From SAR86 cluster bacterium (lineage in GTDB: Bacteria; Pseudomonadota; Gammaproteobacteria; Pseudomonadales; Pseudohongiellaceae), in contig NVUL01000011.1 of NCBI GenBank assembly GCA_002401885.1, forward strand, positions 10,325 to 50,285: DNA of 39,961 bases. Direction: 5' to 3'. Each line of letters begins with the position of its first letter. The first letter of the stretch is position 1. The notes beneath the pieces are model-generated. The model did not search any database and had not been told where the DNA came from. It worked only from the letters and a program-made list of their open reading frames with translations. Shown piece after piece: positions 1 to 9,608 of this stretch. Both the position numbers and the translations under genes were made by a program.

Positions 1-655
1 CAGCCGCTTGAATGTGACTATAGGCTGAGACAAAAAGGCTGACGTATTCAACATTCGCCTGCAGGCGTTCTGTCAATAATGGCCAGACTCCATCAGGACC
101 CGCTAGGTTTCCGGCTGCGGCCGCATCAGCAATGGCATTCTCGCCGGGCTGCCCGGCCATTTCAGCTCCCGACTGCACCGGAAACATGGCCTGCACCGCC
201 AGTGGGTTTTCCAAGTTCAGAGGCAGATCATCCCCAGCTGGGTTCAGGAATCCACTAGCCATAGTGGTATCGACTGCTACGCGACCGTCATGGAAAAGGA
301 CATCGAAGGAGTTGGCACCCAGATTAAAAAGCGCCGGCGCATTTCGCGGAACTCGTTCAACGATCTGCTCGCCCATCTTGCCCTCGGTAGCTCTGGCAAC
401 TCCAAACCCGATGCCGCCAGCACCAACGGGTAACGACAGGCCATCACCGGTTCCAGCAAATGCGTGATGGCAGGTAGCACAGGAGATATTTTGATTGCCG
501 CTCAAGATCTTGTCGAAAAATAATAATCTTCCGAGTTCCTCTTTGGCCAGGTCACTCGGAGGGAACATCTCATCTATAATTTCATACTGAGCCTGAACGA
601 TAGCAGATAAGGAAACAAACAAGACCATTGATAGCGCTCGAAAAAGCTGAAACAT
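1..655 (-). CDS. Di-haem cytochrome c peroxidase / MauG family protein (N-terminal part, cut by window edge)
   Basis: Translating the minus strand from 655 gives an uninterrupted frame to the left edge, so only the first 218 residues are visible. Residues 1-22 form a signal peptide ending before QYEII. A c-type haem site CATCH lies at residues 59-63 (C59, C62, H63). RNAPALFNLG and FHDGRV follow, which are typical of the CCP_MauG family, periplasmic di-haem enzymes that reduce peroxide or carry out related oxidations. The second haem domain must lie outside the window. The ATG at 655 has GGAG six bases upstream. An in-frame ATG at 670 is possible but would put extra residues ahead of the signal peptide. 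The family is clear; the substrate is not. Confidence 0.88.
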   Translation of the reverse strand, partial: MFQLFRALSMVLFVSLSAIVQAQYEIIDEMFPPSDLAKEELGRLLFFDKILSGNQNISCATCHHAFAGTGDGLSLPVGAGGIGFGVARATEGKMGEQIVERVPRNAPALFNLGANSFDVLFHDGRVAVDTTMASGFLNPAGDDLPLNLENPLAVQAMFPVQSGAEMAGQPGENAIADAAAAGNLAGPDGVWPLLTERLQANVEYVSLFVSAYSHIQAA

Positions 656-1118
656 TTTATACTCCGACATTTGACCAATTTTGGTTATAGTTCTGGCTGA
701 CTCGCCCGAGCATATCAACCTAAGTCATGAGAGTCAGTTAGCGCAGTATAATACAGCGATTGAGGAAAACAATGATTTACCTAACAATAGACACAATATG
801 ATTTACCCAACAATCGATACAATATGATTCTTCCAGACTGAAAAACGAGATCTCCGATTGATAGAAATATATTCAGCGCCATATCCGCTCTAGCTGGTAC
901 AATTTTCGCTTTCCATTTATGGAGGAGGCACATAAATGGAATTCCTAACCTAGCAGTCAGAAATTAATGTACATCTACCATAGAAAACATAAAGGCGCGC
1001 TTTTGGATAGAAGTAGTATGCTTTTTTAGCCCACCATTTAAAGACATGAATAGGCAAACAAAAGCTAAGGGCTATATAGGCATGCCCACAAAGTCAGCTT
1101 CTCCAATCAAGCGGTCTT
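656..1118. other. Intergenic region, no gene seen
   Basis: No frame with protein-like character was found. It holds the leader of the minus-strand peroxidase, a TATAAT at 747-752 without a good -35 partner, and the 26-bp direct repeat listed separately. The AT-rich right part runs into the broken dioxygenase. Confidence 0.5.
772..823. repeat. Two tandem 26-bp direct repeats
   Basis: 772-797 and 798-823 are adjacent copies that differ at 3 of 26 positions. Each begins ATGATTTACC and ends ACAAT. A third, aborted start (ATGATT) follows at 824. The function is unknown. They lie between the peroxidase gene and the broken dioxygenase. Confidence 0.75.
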
Positions 1119-1505
1119 TTCGGTGTCTGATTTGCACTCGATGACATGACAGCGGATAACGGCCCACTACATTATTATCCCGGGAGCCATAAACTTCCTC
1201 ATTATTTGAATTCTGATTATGATAACGATGGAAATTATTTTATGACCGGTAATAAATCATATAGTGCGTATGAAGAGATGACGAGGAATAAAATAGAAGG
1301 TTCAGGGTTAGAGAAAAAAATATTCAATGCCAAAAAAGGTGATGTATTAATCTGGCATGCAAATCTGTTTCACGGGAGTGAACCTCACAACGATAAAAAC
1401 AAAACAAGAAGAAGTATGGTACTTCATTATTTTAAAGAAAATTGCATTTGTTATCACGAATTAACCCAGCGGCCAGCAGTTATTAGGAAGGTTGATAACA
1501 TATAG
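1119..1505 (+). pseudogene. Phytanoyl-CoA dioxygenase (PhyH) family, C-terminal remnant
   Basis: The 119-residue frame from 1146 matches the C-terminal half of PhyH-type Fe(II)/2-oxoglutarate oxygenases. It has NGPLHYYPGSHK near its start, the distal iron-ligand region GDVLIWHANLFHGSEP, and a 2-oxoglutarate-binding TRRS. Reading the same frame upstream gives LFGV, then a TGA at 1128-1130, then FALDD, which is where the family normally has V-W-x-A-L-D-D. The TGA thus sits at the position of a conserved Trp, as if TGG had become TGA. The N-terminal part with the first His-x-Asp iron ligands is absent. The gene is AT-rich compared with its neighbours, which suggests transfer followed by decay. 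Expression as an active enzyme is unlikely. Confidence 0.72.
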
Positions 1506-2332
1506 AAAGCACTAACTATTTTGGCTTAGATTTTATATTTGGTACATCAGCTACTACTTATTATTAAGTAAACAAGCTGGAAAAGCTAAAACGAGAAATA
1601 AAAGACCGTGCTCATCCAAATCGCCGCGCCCAGCCAGCAGGCGAAACATAAGACCCTGAGCATGGGTGTGAGTGATTGCGGCTTTCGTGGGCGCGGATGT
1701 TTCACGAACGACTCAATATGAAAAGGCCAAAGCCCTCCGACGCAGAACTCCTCACACGATTACCACTCACTTGGCGCCGACTTCGTTCGCCGAGCATGCA
1801 TGAGGCCATGCGTTCATTGCTTATCTCCTCGCTCACCATGACCACCGTGTTTGCCGCCGACGTCCCAGCATCCACCGTCCCGAGTATAAGCAGAACAAAA
1901 GCCATGTCAATTGGGGCCGCATCTTCTACGCAGGCAATGACGTGCATGGATGCATTAATGCTGCGGACGCATGGATGCGCAGGAGCGGTGATATTGACGG
2001 GACTGGTTCAAATATGACATGGGGAGTGTCATTGCGATAAGTTGTCTTGAGTTGGTAGCGTACCTTGCTACAAGAATAGTGGTAGACTGCTATGTGTTTG
2101 AACACTACAGCCTAAAGAAACTTCGGGAACGGGGCAAATCGAAAAAGCGGCTTCCGAAAAAAGTTTCTCTATCCTGGTCCCTGGGGCTGGGGCTGCCCTG
2201 ATTGGAACTGGCGCTCAAACCCTGATTTTCTAAACATAAAAAGAGAAAACTTTTGATTGGAAAAACAACAGGTTTCTTTACTGACATCATGCAACGCTGG
2301 CTCCCCGATGCTTTCCTTCTTGAGAGAAGAAA
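1506..2332. other. Long stretch without a confident gene
   Basis: Base composition shifts from AT-rich (to about 1600) to GC-richer (1610-2000). Overlapping open frames on both strands (1676-2017 plus, 1702-1947 minus, 2019-2201 plus) resemble no family I know. The most protein-like content is the possible frameshifted secreted protein at 1796-2040, listed separately. The region reads as decayed accessory DNA upstream of the FkbM gene. Confidence 0.45.
1796..2040 (+). pseudogene. Possible frameshifted small secreted protein
   Basis: From the ATG at 1796 the frame encodes a stretch like a signal peptide (MRSLLISSLTMTTVFA from residue 5). Around 1880, a one-base change of frame would join it to another frame that stays open to a TAA at 2038-2040 and reads KSHVNWGRIFYAGNDVHGC and then AWMRRSGDIDGTG. 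That second part looks like real protein but has no start codon of its own. I do not recognise a family. The call rests on reading quality alone and may be chance. Confidence 0.22.
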
Positions 2333-3136
2333 ATGATCGATGACTTAGTCAAATCTATTAAAGATGTGGTGAAAAAACCGGTTCGACCGTTAGTACGCAA
2401 ACTACGCAGGCAGATACACGAGCAGACCTGGCGCCGACTGAACCTCGAATGGACGCTACGATCCGGAATAACCATAAAGGTGATCAACCACTGCGATTGG
2501 GTGCTCTACAATGACATCTTTGTCGAAGGCGAGTATGACCTGCCAATAAAGAATGCTCTGCAATCGGGCGCTGACCGAGGATGCTTGAACATCCTGGATC
2601 TTGGTGCCAATGTAGGATTCTTTGTTCTACGAGTTATCGACCTGTTCCAGGGCTCTGGTTCCAAAATTCCTTACCAATTTTCACTGGTTGAAGCAAGTAA
2701 CAGAGAGATTGACGACCTGCGGTCTCGTCTGGCGTCGCAGAATCTGTTATCTGACAATATCAACCTTATTCACGGTCTAATTGGGCAAAAGTCAGGGACT
2801 GGACAGATAGGTGAACAAGAGTTTCACGGCATGAACTCAGTCTTTTTTAATCAAGGTACAAGAGGCACTAACGTCGAATTTATTGATCTTACGGGTGTGT
2901 TGGAAGGGTCAGAAATCGACTTGCTGAAATGTGATATTGAAGGGTCAGAACTTATTTTTCTCGAAAACTACTGGGATTCTCTAGGACGGGTCAAGGCCGC
3001 CGTGTTTGAATTTCATCACGACCTCTGCGATCCAAGTGAGTGTACCGAATACCTCAGGAAAGCCGGATTTGTGAACAGCCAAGTCTTAACTTCGCACGAA
3101 AAGCATGAAATATCGACACGCTATTTCTGGCGGTAG
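2333..3136 (+). CDS. FkbM-family SAM-dependent methyltransferase
   Basis: The 267-residue protein has the SAM-binding glycine loop LDLGANVGFF at about residues 88-97, an acidic residue after the second strand (SLVEAS, ~118-122), and the FkbM-type CDIEGSE at 200-206 followed by hydrophobic strands. The family O-methylates small molecules, sugars or glycolipids. It often sits with polysaccharide or secondary-metabolite genes, but no such cluster is seen here. The basic N-terminus (PVRPLVRKLRRQ) could be an amphipathic or nucleic-acid-facing segment. A purine-rich GAGAGAAGAAA precedes the ATG. It is a single gene, convergent with the epoxide-hydrolase-like gene. The acceptor substrate cannot be inferred. 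Confidence 0.85.
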   Translation: MIDDLVKSIKDVVKKPVRPLVRKLRRQIHEQTWRRLNLEWTLRSGITIKVINHCDWVLYNDIFVEGEYDLPIKNALQSGADRGCLNILDLGANVGFFVLRVIDLFQGSGSKIPYQFSLVEASNREIDDLRSRLASQNLLSDNINLIHGLIGQKSGTGQIGEQEFHGMNSVFFNQGTRGTNVEFIDLTGVLEGSEIDLLKCDIEGSELIFLENYWDSLGRVKAAVFEFHHDLCDPSECTEYLRKAGFVNSQVLTSHEKHEISTRYFWR

Positions 3137-3299
3137 CTGCTCCCCATTCGAGACTCGCCACTTGAGTCAAATGCCACTTTCAGAGAGTATAGGTAGAATA
3201 AAGACTATCTCGAATCAACTCCACCTCCCTTCCCATCATGAAAGCTCACCCCGTTAGCTCAGCCAACTTTCAGACACTCCTCAAAACTGGCCAAGTTGA

Positions 3300-4379
3300 C
3301 TAGGCAATCTTACGGTTTAGCCAGTCTACGATCACACGATTCACTTCTTCAGGCTTTTCTTGCTGTGTCCAGTGACCACTATCCATGACGGTGTGCTTCT
3401 CGAGATCGGTAATGAAGTCTTCCATACCATCTGCGGATGACGGCGGTAGGATCACGTCGTTCTCGGCGCCAATATACAGACTCGGCACCTCGATTCTTGG
3501 CGCCGCGTTAGCCATGATAGGCCCTATTCTGCCAACCGCGCGATACCAATTGAGTCCCTTAGCAAATCCCGTCGCCTCGTAGGTCTCAGCGAAATATTGC
3601 ATGACTTGCTCCGACATGAAAGGATCGCCCGGTGGATCTTCACGCTGAATAAGCGCGAGCAGATCCATTTGTCGTTCCGCAGAATCTTCGGGCATCTGTG
3701 CGAAGGCCCCCTGATCCCAGATACCGCCGCGACTCAAAATAAAATCGAAGGTATGTCGAACGTCGGCCTCCAAGATAGCCTCGGCGTGCCCGGGCTGTTG
3801 AAATGTCGCCACGTAGTAATTAGGTGTCATTACGATTGACGATGGCACACTATTTTCAACTGGCGGTAAGCCACTTGGCCTTCCTGCAGCGGTATTTAAA
3901 CCAATTATTCCGCTACAACGGTCCGGGTGCAGTCTCGCCATCGCCCACACCACGGCACCACCCCAGTCATGACCACAGAACACTGCCTTGTCGATACCTT
4001 TCGCGTCGAGTAGTCCAGCCAGATCGTCACAGAAAATCTGCATATCGTATTGCAACGGATCGTCTGGGCCGCCGGTTAATCCGAATCCACGTTGGTCAGG
4101 CGCAATAGCTCGATAGCCTGCAGCGGCAACTGCATCGATCTGATCGCGCCAGCTGAATGCCAGCTCGGGCCATCCATGACAGAACAATACGACTGGGCCC
4201 TCGCCCTTCTCGTATACAGCCATAGTGATGCCGTTGGACTCAACATAATGCGGCGCAGGCATAAGCGGCGCCGGTTTGACGACTGCATTCTCTGCGGCGA
4301 GCGAGGCTAAGGGATAACTACTCGCGGCCATTCCAGCGATGACGCTTCTTTTTAAAAACTGACGACGATTGATTGTCAT
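3300..4379 (-). CDS. Tat-exported alpha/beta hydrolase, epoxide-hydrolase-like
   Basis: The 359-residue protein begins with a twin-arginine signal (NRRQFLKRS, then a hydrophobic stretch to about residue 29), so it should be exported folded. The alpha/beta-hydrolase core shows the oxyanion motif HGWP (68-71), the nucleophile elbow GHDWGG with Asp138, a catalytic acid Asp308 in GAENDVILPP, and His336 in DSGHWTQQEKP. An Asp nucleophile and lid tyrosines (candidates Y188/Y189 and Y279) fit epoxide hydrolases better than esterases; haloalkane dehalogenase is less likely. AAAGGA precedes the ATG. It follows the nupC-like gene by 65 bases on the same strand, so it could be the last gene of that operon, although no functional link is obvious. 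Confidence 0.87.
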   Translation of the reverse strand: MTINRRQFLKRSVIAGMAASSYPLASLAAENAVVKPAPLMPAPHYVESNGITMAVYEKGEGPVVLFCHGWPELAFSWRDQIDAVAAAGYRAIAPDQRGFGLTGGPDDPLQYDMQIFCDDLAGLLDAKGIDKAVFCGHDWGGAVVWAMARLHPDRCSGIIGLNTAAGRPSGLPPVENSVPSSIVMTPNYYVATFQQPGHAEAILEADVRHTFDFILSRGGIWDQGAFAQMPEDSAERQMDLLALIQREDPPGDPFMSEQVMQYFAETYEATGFAKGLNWYRAVGRIGPIMANAAPRIEVPSLYIGAENDVILPPSSADGMEDFITDLEKHTVMDSGHWTQQEKPEEVNRVIVDWLNRKIA

Positions 4380-4444
4380 TGCAAAATTCCTTTCTCCGAT
4401 TTATGAGAGATACTAATACTCAATTTAACCGATATATCCAGCGA

Positions 4445-5710
4445 TTAACTTAATAGGCCAGCGATGGCTCCAGTCATACAAGTAGCGAGTGTACCCGAGA
4501 TCAGCGATTTAGGAGCAAGCTCTACTATTTCCGTTGCCCGTTCCGGACACATGCCACTCAGCCCCGCTATCATAATGCCCAAGCTACCGAAATTGGCAAA
4601 TCCACAGAGCGCGTAAGTCATAATTACTGTCGATTTTTCGGAGAGGCTGCCGGTTGGTAATTCCGCTAGAGCCAGAAATGCCAACAACTCATTCAAGGCC
4701 GTCTTCGTCCCCATAAGAGCACCTGCAATTTGTGCCTCCGACCACGGAATTCCCATCAGCCAGGTAAGCGGTGCGAACACATAACCAAACAAGCGTTGCA
4801 AAGTTAGCGGGTCATCACCGGGAAATGGGATTAGCGAGAACAAACTATTGAGCAAGGCCACCAGAGCAACCAAGACCAGTAACATTGCGCCCACACTCAC
4901 CATTAGGCGTACGCCGTCGTAGGTACCCTTCGTGATCGCATCCATCAAGCTCCTGTACTCAACACTCAGCTCTACTTCCTCACTGGCCGTCGCGGCCTTT
5001 TCCGGCACCATGATCAACGCGATCATGATCGCAGCTGGCGCACTGATTACAGAGGCGGTGATGATATGACCAAGAGGGTCTTCCAATGTTCCCTGTAGAA
5101 TTATCGAGTAGAACACCATGACTGAACCCGCAATGGTAGCCATGCCGCAGGACATCACAACGAAGAGTTCGCTGCGCGTAAGCACTGCGATATAGGGGCG
5201 AATTAGCGCAGGCGATTCGACCATGCCGATGAAGATATTGGCTGCACTACTAAAGCCAACCGCCCCACTCACTTTCAAACTCTTACGCAGAACAAGGGAG
5301 AAGCCCTTGATGATGATTGGCAAGACACGGTAGTGCCAGAGAATTGCCGAAAGGACGGTGAACATTAGCATCAGCGGCAGAATTCGAAAGGCCAATATCA
5401 TCGTGGCGCCGGGCTCATTAATCGAAAACGGATAAGCCACGTTGAGCGGGTCGCCACCAAGGTAGCCGAAAATAAACAGTGTGCCGCTCTCCGTCGCATT
5501 GACTACTGCATTTACACCGCTATTTATCAAACCCAGAATTTGTTGCAGGAAAGTGAGATTAAATACCGCGAAGGCAAAGAGGAATTGCAGACCCAAGCCA
5601 GCGACTAGAAGTCGCCAGCCTGGCAGCGTGCGCGGCGCGCTAAGAACAATAGCAATCGCAACGAAGACTCCAATGCCGAATAGAGCTTGTATGACCAACA
5701 ATAAATCCAT
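4445..5710 (-). CDS. nupC: Concentrative nucleoside transporter (CNT/NupC family)
   Basis: This 421-residue polytopic membrane protein carries the CNT signature: GFSSAANIFIGMVESPAL, then IRPYIAVLTRSELFVVMS and GMATIAGSVM, in the middle of the chain. Family members import nucleosides with H+ or Na+ across the inner membrane. The length is usual for bacterial NupC. The ATG at 5710 lies 28 bases after the stop of the 5'-nucleotidase gene. This supports one operon in which extracellular nucleotides are dephosphorylated and the resulting nucleosides imported. Cation and nucleoside preference cannot be read with certainty. Confidence 0.9.
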   Translation of the reverse strand: MDLLLVIQALFGIGVFVAIAIVLSAPRTLPGWRLLVAGLGLQFLFAFAVFNLTFLQQILGLINSGVNAVVNATESGTLFIFGYLGGDPLNVAYPFSINEPGATMILAFRILPLMLMFTVLSAILWHYRVLPIIIKGFSLVLRKSLKVSGAVGFSSAANIFIGMVESPALIRPYIAVLTRSELFVVMSCGMATIAGSVMVFYSIILQGTLEDPLGHIITASVISAPAAIMIALIMVPEKAATASEEVELSVEYRSLMDAITKGTYDGVRLMVSVGAMLLVLVALVALLNSLFSLIPFPGDDPLTLQRLFGYVFAPLTWLMGIPWSEAQIAGALMGTKTALNELLAFLALAELPTGSLSEKSTVIMTYALCGFANFGSLGIMIAGLSGMCPERATEIVELAPKSLISGTLATCMTGAIAGLLS

Positions 5711-5738
5711 GGATGATTAGACTCTACAGTCCTCCGTC

Positions 5739-7196
5739 TTAGGGCAGCGCTAGCGGCTGGCTTGCAGAACTTTCTTGCTCAAGCAACCAATTAACTAAGG
5801 GCTGCCGATAGTGTATCTCGGTATCGAAGCCAACCGAATCGAAATTCGCAATGGCATTGTATCCCGCGCCTCCCTCATACATGAAACTGTTAATCAGTAC
5901 GCGGTAAGTCTCGTTCGTATCGATGAGCCTACCCGTCTTAGCTAGTAGCCAATCATTCTCAATACGAATGAGGCCGGTAACAAATGGGTTCTGCCCTTCT
6001 GCAAGCACCTGCAAGACATTGGCGCCACTTAATTCGACGGCGTAGATTGTATTTTCGAACGGCAGTAATCCAACTACGTCGGCAAGGGTCACTTCTCCTC
6101 GCGGGAACGGCGCACGCAAGGCGTACCGATTGTTTATAGCCATATCGGCAGTGCTATCGATCTGCAGCCAACTCTCGACCACAGCGCGCTGCAATCGATC
6201 ATCGTTTGCCTGATACTCTCGCGAGCTGAAGCCCAACACTGCACTCAATTCCGCCTCTGTTGCAGCGCGCCATTTCGCAACGAGCTGCGCTACAGATTCA
6301 TCACTACTGCCCGCCTCATTTTTCTCTGTCGAGAAGCTGGAATTGATCAAGCTATCGCGGCGAAGATCGTACTCGAAATGCGCTCGCGCATAGCTGCGAA
6401 AGTGACCATTACTTTCAAGAAGAATAGTCTCACCCATTTTCTCTGCGACAAGTTCATTGCAATGCCCGCCTCCCATGAGGCTGATATTCAGATCAGCTAC
6501 TGCCACCGCTAGAGGACGTAAGGCTGCCATACATACATGAGCCACAACGAAGATCAGGTCCGGATCAGCCACCGCTAGTTGAGTCACCGTGCTGCGCAGT
6601 ACGGGCTCATATTCCATAAAAGCAAGATCGACAACATTGATCGGGTTGGTAGTGCTGGGCGTGCTCGTTGTAGACAATCCAATTATCCCAACAGAAAGAT
6701 CGTTTATCTCGATCATGGTAAAGGCAAGAATGCCTAATTCAGACGGCAGGGTCTCGCTCGCCTTCCATTGAATATTGGCCGCCAGATAAGGAAAGTTAGC
6801 CTGACGGACTCGCTGTTCTAAATTATCCAGACCGAAATCGAATTCATGATTGCCAATAGCGCTAGCGTCATAGCCCATGGTGTTCATTACTTCCACCATC
6901 CCCTCGCCTTCGAACCAGGTTGAGATGGCCGGCCCTGTCCAATGATCGCCTCCGCTCAGCAAGAGGAAAGGCCCGTCCTCACTGTAACCCTCCTTCTCAC
7001 GCCATAGGCCTAGTATATCTGCCGCTCCTCGGCCGGGCTCACGCCCCTCCATCCAGCCGTGCTCGTCATTACTATAGAGCACGGTCAACTCGCGGACATC
7101 CGCACTTGTGTTTAACTCCGCCGCGGGGGAATGAGAAACTGAACTGCAAGCCAGCAGCATAGGTAGGGAGAGTAATACTAGGAGGTATAGGCGCAT
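5739..7196 (-). CDS. Lipoprotein 5'-nucleotidase / metallophosphatase (UshA-like)
   Basis: The protein has a calcineurin-like metallophosphatase domain followed by a 5'-nucleotidase C-terminal domain. Counting from the ATG at 7196, metal-binding motifs are SNDEHG (D44, H46), GGDHW (D84) and GNHEFDFG (N116, H117), with a later GGGHC. The N-terminus is a lipoprotein signal with lipobox LLAC (C17), so the enzyme is probably membrane-anchored in the periplasm. A longer frame reaches an ATG at 7253, but it would bury the signal peptide, and that ATG is missing from the duplicated copy at 9373-9578, so 7196 is preferred although its ribosome site is weak. The role is likely hydrolysis of nucleotides, feeding the adjacent nucleoside transporter. 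The first ~30 codons and leader are duplicated beyond the histidine kinase gene. Confidence 0.88.
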   Translation of the reverse strand: MRLYLLVLLSLPMLLACSSVSHSPAAELNTSADVRELTVLYSNDEHGWMEGREPGRGAADILGLWREKEGYSEDGPFLLLSGGDHWTGPAISTWFEGEGMVEVMNTMGYDASAIGNHEFDFGLDNLEQRVRQANFPYLAANIQWKASETLPSELGILAFTMIEINDLSVGIIGLSTTSTPSTTNPINVVDLAFMEYEPVLRSTVTQLAVADPDLIFVVAHVCMAALRPLAVAVADLNISLMGGGHCNELVAEKMGETILLESNGHFRSYARAHFEYDLRRDSLINSSFSTEKNEAGSSDESVAQLVAKWRAATEAELSAVLGFSSREYQANDDRLQRAVVESWLQIDSTADMAINNRYALRAPFPRGEVTLADVVGLLPFENTIYAVELSGANVLQVLAEGQNPFVTGLIRIENDWLLAKTGRLIDTNETYRVLINSFMYEGGAGYNAIANFDSVGFDTEIHYRQPLVNWLLEQESSASQPLALP

Positions 7197-7278
7197 TAAG
7201 CCGAGTCTATCACAGCACTTTCGACGATTTCCTCTCGAAATGTGCAAGACCATTTATAGCTAGGAGTTCTAAATTCGC
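7107..7278. repeat. Direct repeat copy A (5' end of nucleotidase gene)
   Basis: This 172-bp segment covers the first ~30 codons of the nucleotidase gene and 82 bases of its leader. A second copy in the same orientation lies at 9373-9578, differing by scattered substitutions and a 34-base purine-repeat expansion. The similarity ends sharply at AAATTCGC on the right. The two copies enclose the histidine kinase gene. Confidence 0.93.
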
Positions 7279-7517
7279 TTGCAGATTGCGTCTAGCAGAA
7301 GTGCGCTTCAGGTCACAGAGACAATGAATACTTAATCATTTGTTTGACCGCCGTCACAGTAATCGATAGGAAAGAAGAACTACAATCTCCCCGCGGTTGG
7401 GAGGGGGAAATGTATGCTGTTGTACGCCGCTCAGATATCCTGAAAGATCAGGTTTCAACCGATTCTTTCCTGTAGGAGAGAATTGCTCTCAAAATGTTTA
7501 GGGCTGAGTAAGCGATC

Positions 7518-9287
7518 ATGATTAATCATTTAAAGTTTCTTTGGAATGGCGGCTTAGATCCTGCAACCAGCAACCCCCTGATCCTTCGGGAACGCCGTAC
7601 TCTATCTACTACAGCCTTCTGCATACTTCCTATGGCGATTGGCAAATTTGTCTCTAATTACTACACCGGAGGTGAGCGCAACAATATTTATATCGCAATC
7701 GCGACCGTGGTGGTGGTGTTCGCTCTTTATCTACAAGCCTATTTCAATCGAAGGCTGTTGGCCTCCCAACTACCCATTTTTTCATTCTGGCTGGTGATGT
7801 TCATCGCCATGACGACAGTAGGTGTGTGGGGACATACCTGGGCTTGGCTACTGTGTTTGCCTACAATTGCCTCACTGGTTTCTGGCCGAATGGCGGGTGT
7901 AATCTGGTCAGTTATTTGTGCCATTACCTTGTGGGCGTTTGCCTATCTGGAATATTCCGGCTATGAATTCGCCTTTGCCAACGTCGCCGAAGGACCTGCC
8001 CCCCTGACTCTTGCATTCGACGCTACACTGGTTCTGCTGATGCTAACTATAGCAACCTTCGTATTTCGAAACGCGCAAATGACAGCGGAGAACAAGCTAA
8101 ACACCACGGTGAAGCAGTTAGAAAAAGAGGTTCATGATCGGACACTAGCGGAAAATGAAGCCAGGCAATCGGAGCAGGCCAAATCCTCTTTTCTTGCGGC
8201 GATGAGCCATGAACTGCGAACCCCTCTCAATGGGGTAATTGGTGCTTCACAATTGTTGAAAGACGGCGACCTGCCAAGCAAGAAGAAAGAGTTGGTCGAC
8301 GTAGTGTTACAAAGTAGCGAGACGCTGCTTGAATTGATTAACAACGTGATGGATTTGTCACGCCTGGACAGCAGTACTATCGAACTGGAAAAAGTCCCGG
8401 TCGATCTGCGCGACCTGCTCAACTCCACTCTCGCGCCGCTGGCTTTTCAAGCGAAAGAGAAGGGGGTTAAATTTTCCATATTGATCGAAGATGATGTTCC
8501 CAGGTATGTTGCCGGTGATCCAACTCGATTGCGTCAAGTATTGTTAAATCTGGTGGGCAACGCTGTAAAGTTCACCAATTCCGGCGAGATCGATGTGGTG
8601 TTGGATACATCAATGGATCGATTACGGCTGAAAATTTCCGACACCGGCATCGGCATCACCAAGCAAGCTCAAGCCAGTTTATTTGAACCCTATGTGCAGG
8701 CCGACAAAACCACGATGCGGAAATATGGCGGCTCGGGGCTAGGCCTTACCATTGTTAAAAAACTGGTTTCTGCCATGGGAGGCAAGATTACTGCCAATTC
8801 AGTGCCTGGCCGTGGATCTACCTTTATGGTCTTTCTACCAATTGAGAGGGCTAAAGCTCCCGAGGTTAAGGAGACAAGCCGTTCCAATATCAAACTGCCT
8901 CGCCTCAATATTGTGGTTGCCGATGACAATGCGGTTAACAGAATGGTGTTATCAAGATTATTGGAAGCAGATGGCCACCGAGTAGTCAGCGTCTCGAATG
9001 GGAAGGAAGTTATCGAGTATTTGCCAGATCACGAGGTGGACGCGGTGATGATGGATCTGCAGATGCCTGTCATGGATGGAGTTACTGCGGTAAGAAAAAT
9101 TCGGGCAATGAGAGGCAAGCGGTCGACTATTCCGGTGATCGCCGTCACGGCAAATGTTGTCCATGAAAACCGGAAGGACCTTCTTGCTTCCGGTATGTCT
9201 GGCTTTCTTAGCAAGCCATTTCGGCAGGAGGAGCTGCTAGAAGAGCTGCAAAAAGCCATGTCGCCAAACCCCGATGCTCTGGTTTAG
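7518..9287 (+). CDS. Hybrid sensor histidine kinase with C-terminal receiver domain
   Basis: The 589-residue protein starts with about six membrane helices (residues ~30-185) and almost no periplasmic loop, so it may sense a membrane or intramembrane signal. A short coiled coil (~190-215) leads to a HisKA domain with phospho-acceptor His231 in MSHELRTPLNG. A HATPase domain follows with the N box around N348 (NLVGNAVKFTN), then DTGIGI and GGSGLGL. The C-terminal receiver has phospho-acceptor Asp513 (MMDLQMPVMDG) and a KPF switch lysine. There is no Hpt domain or separate response regulator nearby, so it is an orphan hybrid kinase needing an Hpt partner elsewhere. An in-frame TAA just upstream fixes the start near 7518. 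A hairpin (CCTGA/TCAGG, 7439-7452) lies in its leader. Direct repeats flank the gene. Confidence 0.93.
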   Translation: MINHLKFLWNGGLDPATSNPLILRERRTLSTTAFCILPMAIGKFVSNYYTGGERNNIYIAIATVVVVFALYLQAYFNRRLLASQLPIFSFWLVMFIAMTTVGVWGHTWAWLLCLPTIASLVSGRMAGVIWSVICAITLWAFAYLEYSGYEFAFANVAEGPAPLTLAFDATLVLLMLTIATFVFRNAQMTAENKLNTTVKQLEKEVHDRTLAENEARQSEQAKSSFLAAMSHELRTPLNGVIGASQLLKDGDLPSKKKELVDVVLQSSETLLELINNVMDLSRLDSSTIELEKVPVDLRDLLNSTLAPLAFQAKEKGVKFSILIEDDVPRYVAGDPTRLRQVLLNLVGNAVKFTNSGEIDVVLDTSMDRLRLKISDTGIGITKQAQASLFEPYVQADKTTMRKYGGSGLGLTIVKKLVSAMGGKITANSVPGRGSTFMVFLPIERAKAPEVKETSRSNIKLPRLNIVVADDNAVNRMVLSRLLEADGHRVVSVSNGKEVIEYLPDHEVDAVMMDLQMPVMDGVTAVRKIRAMRGKRSTIPVIAVTANVVHENRKDLLASGMSGFLSKPFRQEELLEELQKAMSPNPDALV

Positions 9288-9372
9288 AGATTAAATCCGC
9301 CCGCACTCTAGCCGCAATGCTTTGACTCTTCTATTAAAGTAAGACTGACCTAAATCAAGAGTGCGATGCCAA

Positions 9373-9578
<206 letters not shown>

Positions 9579-9608
9579 ATAGCGTATTCAAAACAATTGG
9601 CAGCGGCG

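Noticed and set aside
1676..2017. Plus-strand frame of 113 codons as an intact gene
   Set aside because: Only its signal-like middle is plausible; the ends look like non-coding translation and a different frame takes over near 1880.
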